Positions 25,034 to 32,263 of a stretch of 32,263 nucleotides of DNA are shown piece after piece. The translations under genes and the position numbers were made by a program. Below the pieces are notes generated by a model, which worked only from the letters and a program-made list of their open reading frames with translations, did no database searches and was not told the origin of the DNA. The DNA lies in NCBI GenBank assembly GCA_024640225.1, contig JAHEFK010000014.1, positions 23,259-55,521 of the forward strand, given 5' to 3'. Origin of the DNA: Bacteroidota bacterium. GTDB lineage: Bacteria; Bacteroidota; Bacteroidia; Chitinophagales; Chitinophagaceae. Position 1 is the first letter of the stretch; every line of letters starts with the position of its first letter.

Positions 25034-26299
25034 TTATTTTAAATGTATTAATTGATCCCTTCCAGGGCCATTTGAAATATATTCAATTTTAGTTTCAATA
25101 AATTGTTCAATAAAATTACAATAACTTATAAATGCTGGATCTAAATTTTCTTGTGTTGTACTTTTAGACGTTGGTTGTTCCCAACCAGGAAATTGTTTAT
25201 ATACCGGTTTAATTGTTGCATTGCAAACATCATATGGAAAATCTTCCGTAACCGTTCCATTCACATCATACGCCACACAAACTTCAACAGGTTTAAAGGC
25301 ATCTAAGATATCGGCTTTTGTAACAATTAGTTTAGTAACACCGCTCAACATTACCGCATATTTGAGTGCTACTAAATCAATCCATCCGCAACGACGAGGA
25401 CGACCCGTAGTTGCTCCAAACTCCCCACCTTCTTTTCTAATGGCTTCTCCTAATTCATCCATTAACTCGGTAGGAAATGGTCCGCCACCAACACGCGTAC
25501 AATACGCTTTCGTAATACCAAAAATATCTCTGATTTTTGTTGGAGCTACACCAAGGCCATTACAAACGCCGGCAGAAATGGTATTGGAACTGGTAACAAA
25601 TGGATAGGTTCCGAAATCGATATCGAGCATGCTACCCTGCGCACCTTCTGCAAGTACTTTCTTTCCTTGTTTCAGTTGATTGTTTAACCAATATTCTGCA
25701 TTAATAATTTGCAATTGTTTTAAATACTGCACCGCTTTGAAAAAGTCATCTTCCCATGCTTGCCAATCTACTACTTGTTCATATTGATTGAGCAATTGCA
25801 AATGTTTTTCTTTTAATCTATTGTAACGCGCTTCAAAATCATCTGCTAATATATCACCAATACGCAAACCATTTCTTCCGGTTTTGTCCATGTAAGCTGG
25901 ACCAATTCCTTTTAGCGTAGAACCAATTTTATCATTTCCTTTTGAAGCTTCTGAAGCTGCATCTAGGGCTCTATGTGTTGGAATAATGATATGCGCTCTT
26001 TGAGAAATAAACAATCTGCTCAACATGTCCGGTTGCAAAGCCAAAATAGTATCTATTTCTTTTTTCAACGTAACCGGATCTATAACGACACCATTGCCAA
26101 TAAGATTAAGACAGTGTGCATGAAAAACACCAGACGGTATCGTATGCAATACTACTTTTTGCCCATTTACATAAAGGGTGTGACCAGCATTTGGTCCACC
26201 TTGAAATCTTGCTATAATATCATATGAAGTAGCTAAGTAATCTACGATTTTACCTTTCCCTTCATCACCCCATTGCAATCCTAATAATACGTCTATCAT
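25034..26299 (-). CDS. purA: Adenylosuccinate synthetase
   Basis: GTP-dependent condensation of IMP and aspartate, the first committed step to AMP. It has 421 residues. The GTP/IMP loop is LLGLQWGDEGKGKIVDYLA (4-22), followed by RFQGGPNAGHTLYV, GIGPAYMDKTGRNGLR, AEGAQGSMLDIDFGTYPFVTSS, GVGGGPFPTE-type sequence (VGGGPFPTEL) and ATTGRPRRCGWID. All catalytic landmarks are present. It is a housekeeping enzyme with a good promoter, upstream of the charged-protein gene and pabB on the same strand. A common transcript is possible because no hairpin terminator is seen in the 76-nt gap. Confidence 0.97.
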   Translation of the reverse strand: MIDVLLGLQWGDEGKGKIVDYLATSYDIIARFQGGPNAGHTLYVNGQKVVLHTIPSGVFHAHCLNLIGNGVVIDPVTLKKEIDTILALQPDMLSRLFISQRAHIIIPTHRALDAASEASKGNDKIGSTLKGIGPAYMDKTGRNGLRIGDILADDFEARYNRLKEKHLQLLNQYEQVVDWQAWEDDFFKAVQYLKQLQIINAEYWLNNQLKQGKKVLAEGAQGSMLDIDFGTYPFVTSSNTISAGVCNGLGVAPTKIRDIFGITKAYCTRVGGGPFPTELMDELGEAIRKEGGEFGATTGRPRRCGWIDLVALKYAVMLSGVTKLIVTKADILDAFKPVEVCVAYDVNGTVTEDFPYDVCNATIKPVYKQFPGWEQPTSKSTTQENLDPAFISYCNFIEQFIETKIEYISNGPGRDQLIHLK

Positions 26300-26316
26300 T
26301 TTATTAATTTGAATTG

Positions 26317-26346
26317 TAAAGTTACTTTCAAAATTGGTTTCTCAAA
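26317..26346 (-). promoter_or_regulatory. Promoter of purA (TTTG-N18-TAACTTTA)
   Basis: On the minus strand, TTTG (complement 26343-26346) and TAACTTTA (complement 26317-26324) have an 18-nt spacer; only the last base of the -7 element departs from TANNTTTG. It lies 17 nt before the ATG. Confidence 0.6.
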
Positions 26347-26456
26347 CAATAAAAGAAAAAAAATAGAAAAAAATATGTCTTAAAAATCTATTTTGATTCC
26401 AATTCCATTTTGTTTTTAAAATACAGTATATTTAGCCTTAAAAGTTTGCCCAACGC

Positions 26457-26900
26457 ATGAGTGATAAAATATATTTGTTAGATTATGAAGAGCAGCAAGA
26501 AGACTTTTTTGCAGACTTTGTGCTCATAGGCATCACCTGCACTTTTAATACCGAAAAATTTGTTTGGCTACTCAATAAATACCTCAACATTGCCTTTCAT
26601 AGACAATTAGAGATGGATGTATTTATTTCTAAAAGCGAAGACGAGCAACAATATTTCCCCGTATTTACCTACCAAGCACCTTTAAAAAGCACTGAACATG
26701 TGCTTTATAAGCAAAAAGAAAAAACAGACTTTTTATTGCCAGAAATTAAAAATGTAGATTATCTGTGGGGCATGCGTGGTGGCGATGCCAACAACGAAGC
26801 CAGTTATCTCATACCCATCATCAAGCAAATTCCAGAAATACAATTTATTCAAGTTTTAGATCCCAAAAAGCTAAAGAACAAATTGAACATTGTACTATAA
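26457..26900 (+). CDS. IPExxxVDY family protein
   Basis: 147 residues, a small Bacteroidota-specific family named after a conserved motif that appears here as LPEIKNVDY (about 94-102). The protein is probably cytoplasmic: no signal peptide and no membrane segments. It is mixed alpha/beta in appearance, with the conserved C-terminal run IPIIKQIPEIQFIQVLDPKKLKNK (residues about 118-141). The biochemical role is unknown to me. The gene is divergent from purA and 100 nt before the DUF2723 gene, which has its own promoter element, so the two may not be linked. A TATATTTA box at 26427-26434 is a possible promoter. Confidence 0.85.
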   Translation: MSDKIYLLDYEEQQEDFFADFVLIGITCTFNTEKFVWLLNKYLNIAFHRQLEMDVFISKSEDEQQYFPVFTYQAPLKSTEHVLYKQKEKTDFLLPEIKNVDYLWGMRGGDANNEASYLIPIIKQIPEIQFIQVLDPKKLKNKLNIVL

Positions 26901-26966
26901 TGCCACTTGTAATTAATAATATTTGTTAAAACCTCAAATACAGTAGCACTCTTTGCGCTATTTTTC

Positions 26967-26974
26967 TATATTTG
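26967..26974 (+). promoter_or_regulatory. -7 element TATATTTG before the DUF2723 gene
   Basis: TATATTTG matches TANNTTTG and ends 26 nt before the ATG at 27001; no TTG at standard spacing. Confidence 0.45.
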
Positions 26975-27000
26975 TTGCAATACAATAAAACAAATCAACA

Positions 27001-30000
27001 ATGAATTATCGTAAAATTAACAACCTGACGGGTTGGATTATTGGCGCAATTGCCACTTTCGTTTATCTAATTACCATGGAGCCTACTGTGAGCTTTTGGG
27101 ATTGCGGCGAGTTTCTTGCTACCGCTCAAAAATTAGAAGTTGGTCACTCTCCAGGAGCTCCTTTATTTATGATGCTCGGAAGATTCTTTGGCATGTTAGC
27201 GCCTACTCCTGATAAAGTAGCACTTTACATCAATGGACTTTCTGCTACAATGAGTGGATTGACGATATTATTCCTCTTCTGGACCATCACCTATTTTGCA
27301 AAACGATTATTGGCTAAAAACGAAGAGCAACATTCCGGCTACAATACTTTATTGATAATGGGTAGCGGTATTGTTGGTGCTTTGGCTTATACCTTTTCTG
27401 ATACGTTCTGGTTTTCTGCTGTTGAAGCAGAGGTATATGCAACCTCTTCCTTTTTTACAGCTTTAGTATTTTGGGCTATCTTAAAATGGGAAGGCATCGC
27501 CGATCAAAAATACGCAGATCGTTGGTTGGTATTTATTGCTTACATGATTGGTTTATCAATAGGTATTCACTTATTGAACTTATTAACCATTCCTGCATTA
27601 GCAATGGTATATTATTTCAAACGCCATGAGGTAAATAGAAAAGGTATCATTATGACCTTTGTTATAGGTTGTGTATTCTTAGGTCTTGTTCAATTTGGCA
27701 TTATCCAAGGCATTCCTTTATTAGCTTCTAAATTTGAATTACTATTTGTTAATAGCTTTGGTTTGCCGCACGATATAGGCGCCATCTTCTTAATCTTATT
27801 ATTTGTTGGTTTATTAATCTACGGATTATTATGGGCTAAGAAAAAAGGCAACTACTTAGCACATACTACCCTATTAAGTTTCTTATTTGTATTCATTGGT
27901 TTCTTAAGTTATTTGGCACCCCTAATTCGATCTAGAGCAGATGTACCTATTGACATGACGAATCCTGATAATGCGTTTAGATTCTTATCGTATGTAAACA
28001 GGGAGCAGTTTGGTTCTCAACCAATTTTATATGGACCAACATTTGCTAGCTCGGTTACGGAATATGCTACTACTGGCGAAATCTATGACTTGGTTAAAAA
28101 AGATGGCAAAGAATCTTACGAAGTAATTGGCAAAAAACAAGAGCCTGTATTTGGAGACAAAACCCTTTTCCCAAGAATGTGGGATGGTAATGACCCATCG
28201 CATGTTGCTTTCTATAAAAGCTATTGCAATCTTTCAGATGGTGAAGCGCCAAGTGGTGCCGACAATATGAAATATTTCTTAGGCTATCAGTTAAACTGGA
28301 TGTGGTGGAGATATTTAATGTGGAACTATGCTGGACGTCAAAATGACTTTGAAGGTCAAGGGGATGCTAAAAACGGCAATTGGGCATCGGGTATAAAACC
28401 TATCGATCAGTTCTTTACTGGTGCTGGAGATGCAGACAAAATGCAAGATGGTTATAAAAATAATCCTGCTCGCAATCCATTATATTTCCTTCCACTAATC
28501 TTAGGCATCTTAGGAATTGTATTCCAATTTAATGCACATAAAAAAGATGGCTTTATAGTTGGTTTATTATTCTTCTTTACCGGTATAGCTATTGCCATTT
28601 ATCTTAATATGCCACCCAACCAACCAAGGGAACGTGACTATGCGTTTGCTGGCTCTACTTATGCATTTGCAATTTGGATAGGACTAGGTGTATTAATGGT
28701 AAATCAATTTTTCCAACGTTTTATAAAAGGCAATGTTGCAGCAATTTTAAGCATTGCACTTTGTATATTGGCTGTGCCTACTTTAATGGCTAAAGTAGAA
28801 TGGAATGATCATGACCGTTCTCAAAAAACCTTAGCAAGAGCTACTGCCTACAACACTCTTATGTCTTGTGAAGAAGGCGCTATCTTATTTACATTTGGCG
28901 ACAATGACACGTATCCATTGTGGTATCTGCAAGAAGTAGAAGGCATTCGCACGGACGTTCGTATCGTAAATTTAAGCTTATTGGGTATTGATTGGTATGT
29001 AGATCAATTATCATACAAAATCAATAAAAACGATGCGCTTCCTATGATATGGAAACGTAGCGACTATATGGGTGATGCTGGTAACTATACCGCCTATATG
29101 AAAGAGGATAAAATCCCAGAAGGTCAATATATCAATCTATTAGAGCTTTGCAAATACGCAATTGATCCTGCTACCAAACTACAGATGCAAAATGGCGGTG
29201 AAGCGAATCGCTTACCTACTAAAAATGCTAGCATTACAAGTTTAAGCAAAGATAAATTGGTACAAATGGGCATGATAAGTGCTGCAGATACCGACAAAAT
29301 AGATAATGAAGTAAGATTTACCATTAACAAGGATAATCTTATGAAAGACGATTTAGCCTTAATGAATATTATTGCAGGTATCGCCTCAGAGGGATGGAAA
29401 CGCCCTATCTATTTTGGAAGTGGCATGGGCGATAGTTATTTAGGCTTAAATGACTATTTAAAATTAGAAGGTACTGTTTATCGTTTAGTACCATTTAAAT
29501 ACAAACCAGGCATGTTCCCACCTTCTCAAGACTTAGGTTTTGTTGATGTAGAAAAAACTAAAAACCTATTCTTAAATAAATATATCTGGGGCAACGCTAA
29601 TAAGAAGAATGTTTATTTTGATGAGAAAAATAGAATCATGTTTGTTTCTTATCGCTTAAGTGCTGCGCGCTTAGCAGAAACATTGGCGGCTATGAATAGA
29701 AGCAAAGAAGGTATCGCAGTATTAGATAAGGTTATGGAGAATATTACAGAACAATCTTACTATTACGATTTCACTGCTATTTATGTTGCTATGGCGTATT
29801 ACCGTTGTGGCGCATTCGACAAAGCAAATGCACTAACTAAAAAAATAGTGAAAAATGCAGATGATGATATCGCTTGGATTAATAATTTGAATGATAACTT
29901 CAAAGAGTCGTTATATACCGATGTGAGAAGAGATATTCAAGGTATCTATATGTTATTGCAAAGTGCACAGCAAGCAGGTGATGCTAATGGCACTAAAACA

Positions 30001-30066
30001 CTCAATGATAAATTTACGCAATTACAAAAATTGCCAATCATACAAACCGTGATGCAACAACAATAA
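27001..30066 (+). CDS. DUF2723 membrane protein, GT-C/TMEM260-like predicted O-glycosyltransferase
   Basis: 1021 residues. The N-terminal half has many membrane helices. The first periplasmic loop carries MEPTVSFWDCGEFLATAQKLEVGHSPGAPL (residues about 26-55), with the Asp-Cys-Gly-Glu motif typical of DUF2723 and similar in place to the catalytic acidic loop of GT-C enzymes. A further conserved block is NMPPNQPRERDYAFAGS (about 536-552). The last 450 residues are mainly soluble. They include FTFGDNDTYPLWYLQEVEGIRTDVRIVN (marking about 636-665) and a helical, TPR-like end (SKEGIAVLDKVMEN, YYRCGAFDKANALTKKIV). The human relative TMEM260 is a protein O-mannosyltransferase. A role in Bacteroidota protein O-glycosylation is inference. 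It is monocistronic with a strong terminator. Confidence 0.85.
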   Translation: MNYRKINNLTGWIIGAIATFVYLITMEPTVSFWDCGEFLATAQKLEVGHSPGAPLFMMLGRFFGMLAPTPDKVALYINGLSATMSGLTILFLFWTITYFAKRLLAKNEEQHSGYNTLLIMGSGIVGALAYTFSDTFWFSAVEAEVYATSSFFTALVFWAILKWEGIADQKYADRWLVFIAYMIGLSIGIHLLNLLTIPALAMVYYFKRHEVNRKGIIMTFVIGCVFLGLVQFGIIQGIPLLASKFELLFVNSFGLPHDIGAIFLILLFVGLLIYGLLWAKKKGNYLAHTTLLSFLFVFIGFLSYLAPLIRSRADVPIDMTNPDNAFRFLSYVNREQFGSQPILYGPTFASSVTEYATTGEIYDLVKKDGKESYEVIGKKQEPVFGDKTLFPRMWDGNDPSHVAFYKSYCNLSDGEAPSGADNMKYFLGYQLNWMWWRYLMWNYAGRQNDFEGQGDAKNGNWASGIKPIDQFFTGAGDADKMQDGYKNNPARNPLYFLPLILGILGIVFQFNAHKKDGFIVGLLFFFTGIAIAIYLNMPPNQPRERDYAFAGSTYAFAIWIGLGVLMVNQFFQRFIKGNVAAILSIALCILAVPTLMAKVEWNDHDRSQKTLARATAYNTLMSCEEGAILFTFGDNDTYPLWYLQEVEGIRTDVRIVNLSLLGIDWYVDQLSYKINKNDALPMIWKRSDYMGDAGNYTAYMKEDKIPEGQYINLLELCKYAIDPATKLQMQNGGEANRLPTKNASITSLSKDKLVQMGMISAADTDKIDNEVRFTINKDNLMKDDLALMNIIAGIASEGWKRPIYFGSGMGDSYLGLNDYLKLEGTVYRLVPFKYKPGMFPPSQDLGFVDVEKTKNLFLNKYIWGNANKKNVYFDEKNRIMFVSYRLSAARLAETLAAMNRSKEGIAVLDKVMENITEQSYYYDFTAIYVAMAYYRCGAFDKANALTKKIVKNADDDIAWINNLNDNFKESLYTDVRRDIQGIYMLLQSAQQAGDANGTKTLNDKFTQLQKLPIIQTVMQQQ

Positions 30067-30079
30067 GTAGGAATAAAAA

Positions 30080-30114
30080 AATAATAAAGGCTCCCGTTGG
30101 GTGCCTTTATTATT
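30080..30114 (+). terminator. Terminator after the DUF2723 gene
   Basis: Stem AATAATAAAGGC / GCCTTTATTATT with an inner CCC/GGG pairing. It begins 14 nt past the stop and is followed by TAAAAC, so it is stronger as a hairpin than by T-run. Confidence 0.82.
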
Positions 30115-30123
30115 TAAAACAAA

Positions 30124-30151
30124 AAATCCAATGAATTGCTTCATTGGATTT
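30124..30151 (-). terminator. Terminator after tRNA-Cys
   Basis: 12-bp stem AAATCCAATGAA / TTCATTGGATTT around TTGC. On the minus strand it ends in a T6 run, directly after the tRNA 3' end. Confidence 0.9.
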
Positions 30152-30152
30152 G

Positions 30153-30223
30153 AGGTCGAGAGCGGATTCGAACCGCTGTAGAAGCTTTTGCAGAGCTCTG
30201 CCTAGCCACTCGGCCACCCGACC
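30153..30223 (-). tRNA. tRNA-Cys (GCA)
   Basis: 71 nt on the minus strand. Acceptor GGTCGGG pairs with CTCGACC (one G-T). The D-arm is GCCG...GGC. The anticodon stem GAGCT/AGCTT (one G-T) carries loop CTGCAAA with anticodon GCA at 30189-30191. The T-arm AGCGG/CCGCT has loop TTCGAAT. The discriminator is U, as expected for tRNA-Cys. The 3' CCA is not encoded. Its promoter and terminator are both visible, so it is a single-gene unit. Confidence 0.96.
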
Positions 30224-30237
30224 CTATTTTTGTTCTG

Positions 30238-30245
30238 CAAATGTA
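30238..30245 (-). promoter_or_regulatory. -7 element TACATTTG before tRNA-Cys
   Basis: TACATTTG on the minus strand ends 14 nt before the mature 5' end of the tRNA, leaving a short leader to be trimmed by RNase P. Confidence 0.55.
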
Positions 30246-30288
30246 TAAAAATTTCGTTTCTTTACACTATAAAACTTGATAAATTTTT

Positions 30289-31167
30289 ATGAATCAATCT
30301 ATAGGAGCATCTGAGTTAATAATAACCGAGAAAGGAAGTGTGTATCATTTAGATCTTCGTCCAGAAGAAATTGCAGATACCATTATTACAGTTGGAGATC
30401 CTAATAGAGTAAAAGAAATATCAAAACACTTCGATTCCATAGAGTGTAAGGCTAATCATAGAGAATTTGTTACGCATACCGGCTATATCGGCAAAAAAAG
30501 AATAAGTGTGGTAGCTACCGGTATTGGCCCAGACAATATCGACATTGTATTAAATGAATTAGATGCTTTAGTGAATATTGATTTTGAAAGTAGAACTATT
30601 AAATCAGCAAAAAAATCACTACAAATTATTCGCTTAGGCACATCGGGCTCCTTACAAGCGAACATTCCCGTTGATAGCCTTGTTGTATCATCATTTGCCA
30701 TTGGCTTAGACAATCTTATGCATTACTATGCTGCTACAAACAAGGAAGAGGAACAACAACTGCTAGAGGCATTTAATCAGCATACACAATTAGTTGACAA
30801 AGCAATTCAACCCTATATCGCTTCAAGCGCAACTTCTTTAAGCAAGCACTTTACAAGTGGTTTTCATCATGGGATCACCGTTACGTGTCCTGGTTTTTAC
30901 GGACCACAAGGTCGCGTTTTAAGAGCACCCCTAGCACAACCACAATTGATTAATCAATTAAGCACCTTTAAACATGAGCAGCATTTCATCAGCAACTTTG
31001 AAATGGAAACCTCTGCGATATATGGCTTAGCCAACTTATTAGGGCACCAAGCACTTTCAATTAGTGCCATTGTAGCCAATAGAATTCAACAAAATTTTTC
31101 GACAGATGGCAATGCAGCCGTTGAAAAGATGATTACAACTTGCTTACCCATCATTGCTAATTTATAA
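30289..31167 (+). CDS. Nucleoside phosphorylase (uridine phosphorylase-like)
   Basis: Phosphorolytic cleavage of nucleosides to base and (deoxy)ribose-1-phosphate. It has 292 residues of the PNP/UDP family. The phosphate-binding loop VGDPNRVKEI is at 36-45. Next are GIGPDNIDIVLNEL, RLGTSGSLQ, and the ribose/active-site segment NFEMETSAIYGLANLLGH near residue 245, where Glu-Met-Glu is the family signature. Uridine phosphorylase is the likely specificity from the overall pattern, but purine substrates are not excluded. It shares the direction of lgt, whose ATG is 11 nt beyond its stop, so the two probably form an operon although their functions are unrelated. Confidence 0.88.
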   Translation: MNQSIGASELIITEKGSVYHLDLRPEEIADTIITVGDPNRVKEISKHFDSIECKANHREFVTHTGYIGKKRISVVATGIGPDNIDIVLNELDALVNIDFESRTIKSAKKSLQIIRLGTSGSLQANIPVDSLVVSSFAIGLDNLMHYYAATNKEEEQQLLEAFNQHTQLVDKAIQPYIASSATSLSKHFTSGFHHGITVTCPGFYGPQGRVLRAPLAQPQLINQLSTFKHEQHFISNFEMETSAIYGLANLLGHQALSISAIVANRIQQNFSTDGNAAVEKMITTCLPIIANL

Positions 31168-31178
31168 TATTCATTTTT

Positions 31179-32263
31179 ATGTATCCCGATTTTCAGTATC
31201 TCTTTCAATCCTTATTAGGCACTGATCTACCAGCATGGTTGAGCCTATTTAAAACATTTGGCTTCCTAGTAGCCTTAAGCTTTATTGCGGCTGCTTATAC
31301 TTTAGTGAGCGAATTGAAAAGAAAAGAACAAGCTGGCTTACTTACTTACACAGAAAAGATAATTTGGAAAGGCAAAAAAGCAACAACACAAGATTATATT
31401 ATACAAGCTTTAATTGGATTTGTATTAGCCTATAAAATTGGTGGCATTATTCAAAATACGAGTGTTGTAGCTCTTAATCCATTAGCCTTTATCCTTTCAT
31501 TTGAAGGCACTTTGGGCATTGGTATATTGGGGGCTTTAATTACGTTAGGCATGAAGTACTTTGAAGAAAAAAAGAACCAATTAGAAAAACCTATTCAGGT
31601 AAAAATAAAAATCTATCCACATCAACGTATTAATGACATCGTAATGGTAGCTGCTATTGGTGGTATTATAGGCGCTAAAGTTTTTAATGCTTTTGAGACA
31701 TGGGATCAATTTATTCAAAATCCAATTGAGCAATTGATTGCATCGAGTGGACTAACCTTTTATGGCGGATTAATTATTGCTACACTTGCACTCTATCGCT
31801 ATGCAAAAAAACATCAAATTAATTTTGCGCACTTATGCGATGCTGCCGCTCCCGGTTTAATGCTGGCCTATGGCATTGGTCGCTTAGGCTGTCATTTTGC
31901 TGGTGATGGTGATTGGGGTATTTATAATAGTGCGTACATAAGCAAGCCAGATGGTACCTTACAATACGTAAGTACCGATACTTTTGAACAGGTAGCGCAT
32001 CAAGCAGCGCCCTATATGACCTATATAAATAATACGGTAGCACCGCATATGCATGTAGCAGCACCTAGTTGGCTGCCCAATTGGTTATTTGGCATGAACT
32101 ATGCGCACAATGTGAATCATGAAGGCATGCCTTTAATAGATTGCGTTGGTAATTATTGTACAGCATTGCCGGTAAGTGTATTCCCTACTCCACTATATGA
32201 AGCCATCGTTTGTATCTTGTTATTTGCTTTGATTTGGAAAATGAGAACCCATTTCCAACAACC
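31179..32263 (+). CDS. lgt: Prolipoprotein diacylglyceryl transferase, 3' end cut
   Basis: Transfers diacylglycerol from phosphatidylglycerol to the lipobox cysteine of prelipoproteins at the inner membrane. The frame is open from the ATG at 31179 to the window end, 361 codons and incomplete. Lgt features are GLTFYGGLIIATLALYRYAKKH, DAAAPGLMLAYGIGRLGCHFAGDGDWG with Arg235 (equivalent to the essential E. coli R143), and FPTPLYEAI near the cut end. About 90 residues more than E. coli precede that Arg, mostly a helix-loop stretch rich in Lys (KRKEQ, KGKKATTQ, EEKKNQLEK). The residue matching E. coli N146 is Cys238. It lies 11 nt after the phosphorylase gene. Confidence 0.93.
   Translation, partial: MYPDFQYLFQSLLGTDLPAWLSLFKTFGFLVALSFIAAAYTLVSELKRKEQAGLLTYTEKIIWKGKKATTQDYIIQALIGFVLAYKIGGIIQNTSVVALNPLAFILSFEGTLGIGILGALITLGMKYFEEKKNQLEKPIQVKIKIYPHQRINDIVMVAAIGGIIGAKVFNAFETWDQFIQNPIEQLIASSGLTFYGGLIIATLALYRYAKKHQINFAHLCDAAAPGLMLAYGIGRLGCHFAGDGDWGIYNSAYISKPDGTLQYVSTDTFEQVAHQAAPYMTYINNTVAPHMHVAAPSWLPNWLFGMNYAHNVNHEGMPLIDCVGNYCTALPVSVFPTPLYEAIVCILLFALIWKMRTHFQQ

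Noticed and set aside
25221-25607. 128-codon plus-strand frame inside purA
   Set aside because: It is complementary to conserved purA codons and shows no start-site signal or recognisable motif.
30067-30288. tRNA-associated integration site (att) near tRNA-Cys
   Set aside because: No integrase, no direct repeat of the tRNA 3' end and no foreign genes on either side; the two hairpins are ordinary convergent terminators.
31819-32064. 81-codon minus-strand frame opposite lgt
   Set aside because: His/Tyr-rich composition with no family resemblance, and lgt is intact and conserved in the plus frame.

Overview
The window is chromosomal, low-GC (mid-30s % by eye) and densely coded. It looks like a member of the Bacteroidota, most likely Chitinophagales/Chitinophagaceae. 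The reasons are an IPExxxVDY-family protein, a DUF2723 membrane protein, a GldB-like lipoprotein next to nadE, a DUF3078 outer-membrane protein, a DksA-like protein with a degenerate zinc finger, an IleRS of the long type-2 form, almost no Shine-Dalgarno sequences, and repeated promoter matches to the Bacteroidota form TTG-N19-21-TANNTTTG. The genus call is inference. No phage, IS element, integron, CRISPR array or plasmid gene was found, and no gene-free stretch exceeds 300 bases.

Layout. Positions 1-3341 (minus strand): a cut surface protein, scpA, a DUF3078 protein and a GldB-like lipoprotein. nadE (plus) diverges from the last of these and ends at a bidirectional terminator. It faces the translation cluster rimM-trmD-rplS (minus), which has an internal promoter before rplS. 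From 6.9 to 9.6 kb (plus) lie a CNT nucleoside transporter and an unusual NRAMP-like metal transporter. From 9.6 to 14.2 kb (minus) is an ileS-DksA-like pair, the second gene carrying a long histone-H1-like basic tail. From 14.3 to 16.9 kb (plus) are a GH53 galactanase lipoprotein and glmM. From 16.9 to 26.3 kb (minus) is a long housekeeping run: recA, rpsG, rpsL, trxA, dnaE, pabB, a block-charged small protein and purA. From 26.4 to 30.1 kb (plus) are the IPExxxVDY protein and a 1021-residue DUF2723 protein. A tRNA-Cys lies on the minus strand at 30.2 kb. The window ends (plus) with a uridine-phosphorylase-like gene and the 5' part of lgt.

Functionally this is core metabolism and information processing: chromosome segregation (ScpA), replication (DnaE), recombination (RecA), translation (L19, S7, S12, RimM, TrmD, IleRS, tRNA-Cys), NAD, purine, folate and amino-sugar synthesis, nucleoside uptake and phosphorolysis (CNT and Udp), and envelope biogenesis. 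Lgt would lipidate the two lipoproteins seen here (GldB-like and GH53).

I see no obvious new multi-gene system. The points most worth a second look are the DksA-like protein fused to a basic repeat tail, the IleRS with a GIHH instead of HxGH signature, the NRAMP-like transporter lacking the usual metal-site residues, the polyampholyte protein abutting pabB with no gap, a perfect 10-bp-arm inverted repeat just upstream of dnaE, and Lgt with a cysteine at a usually conserved asparagine.
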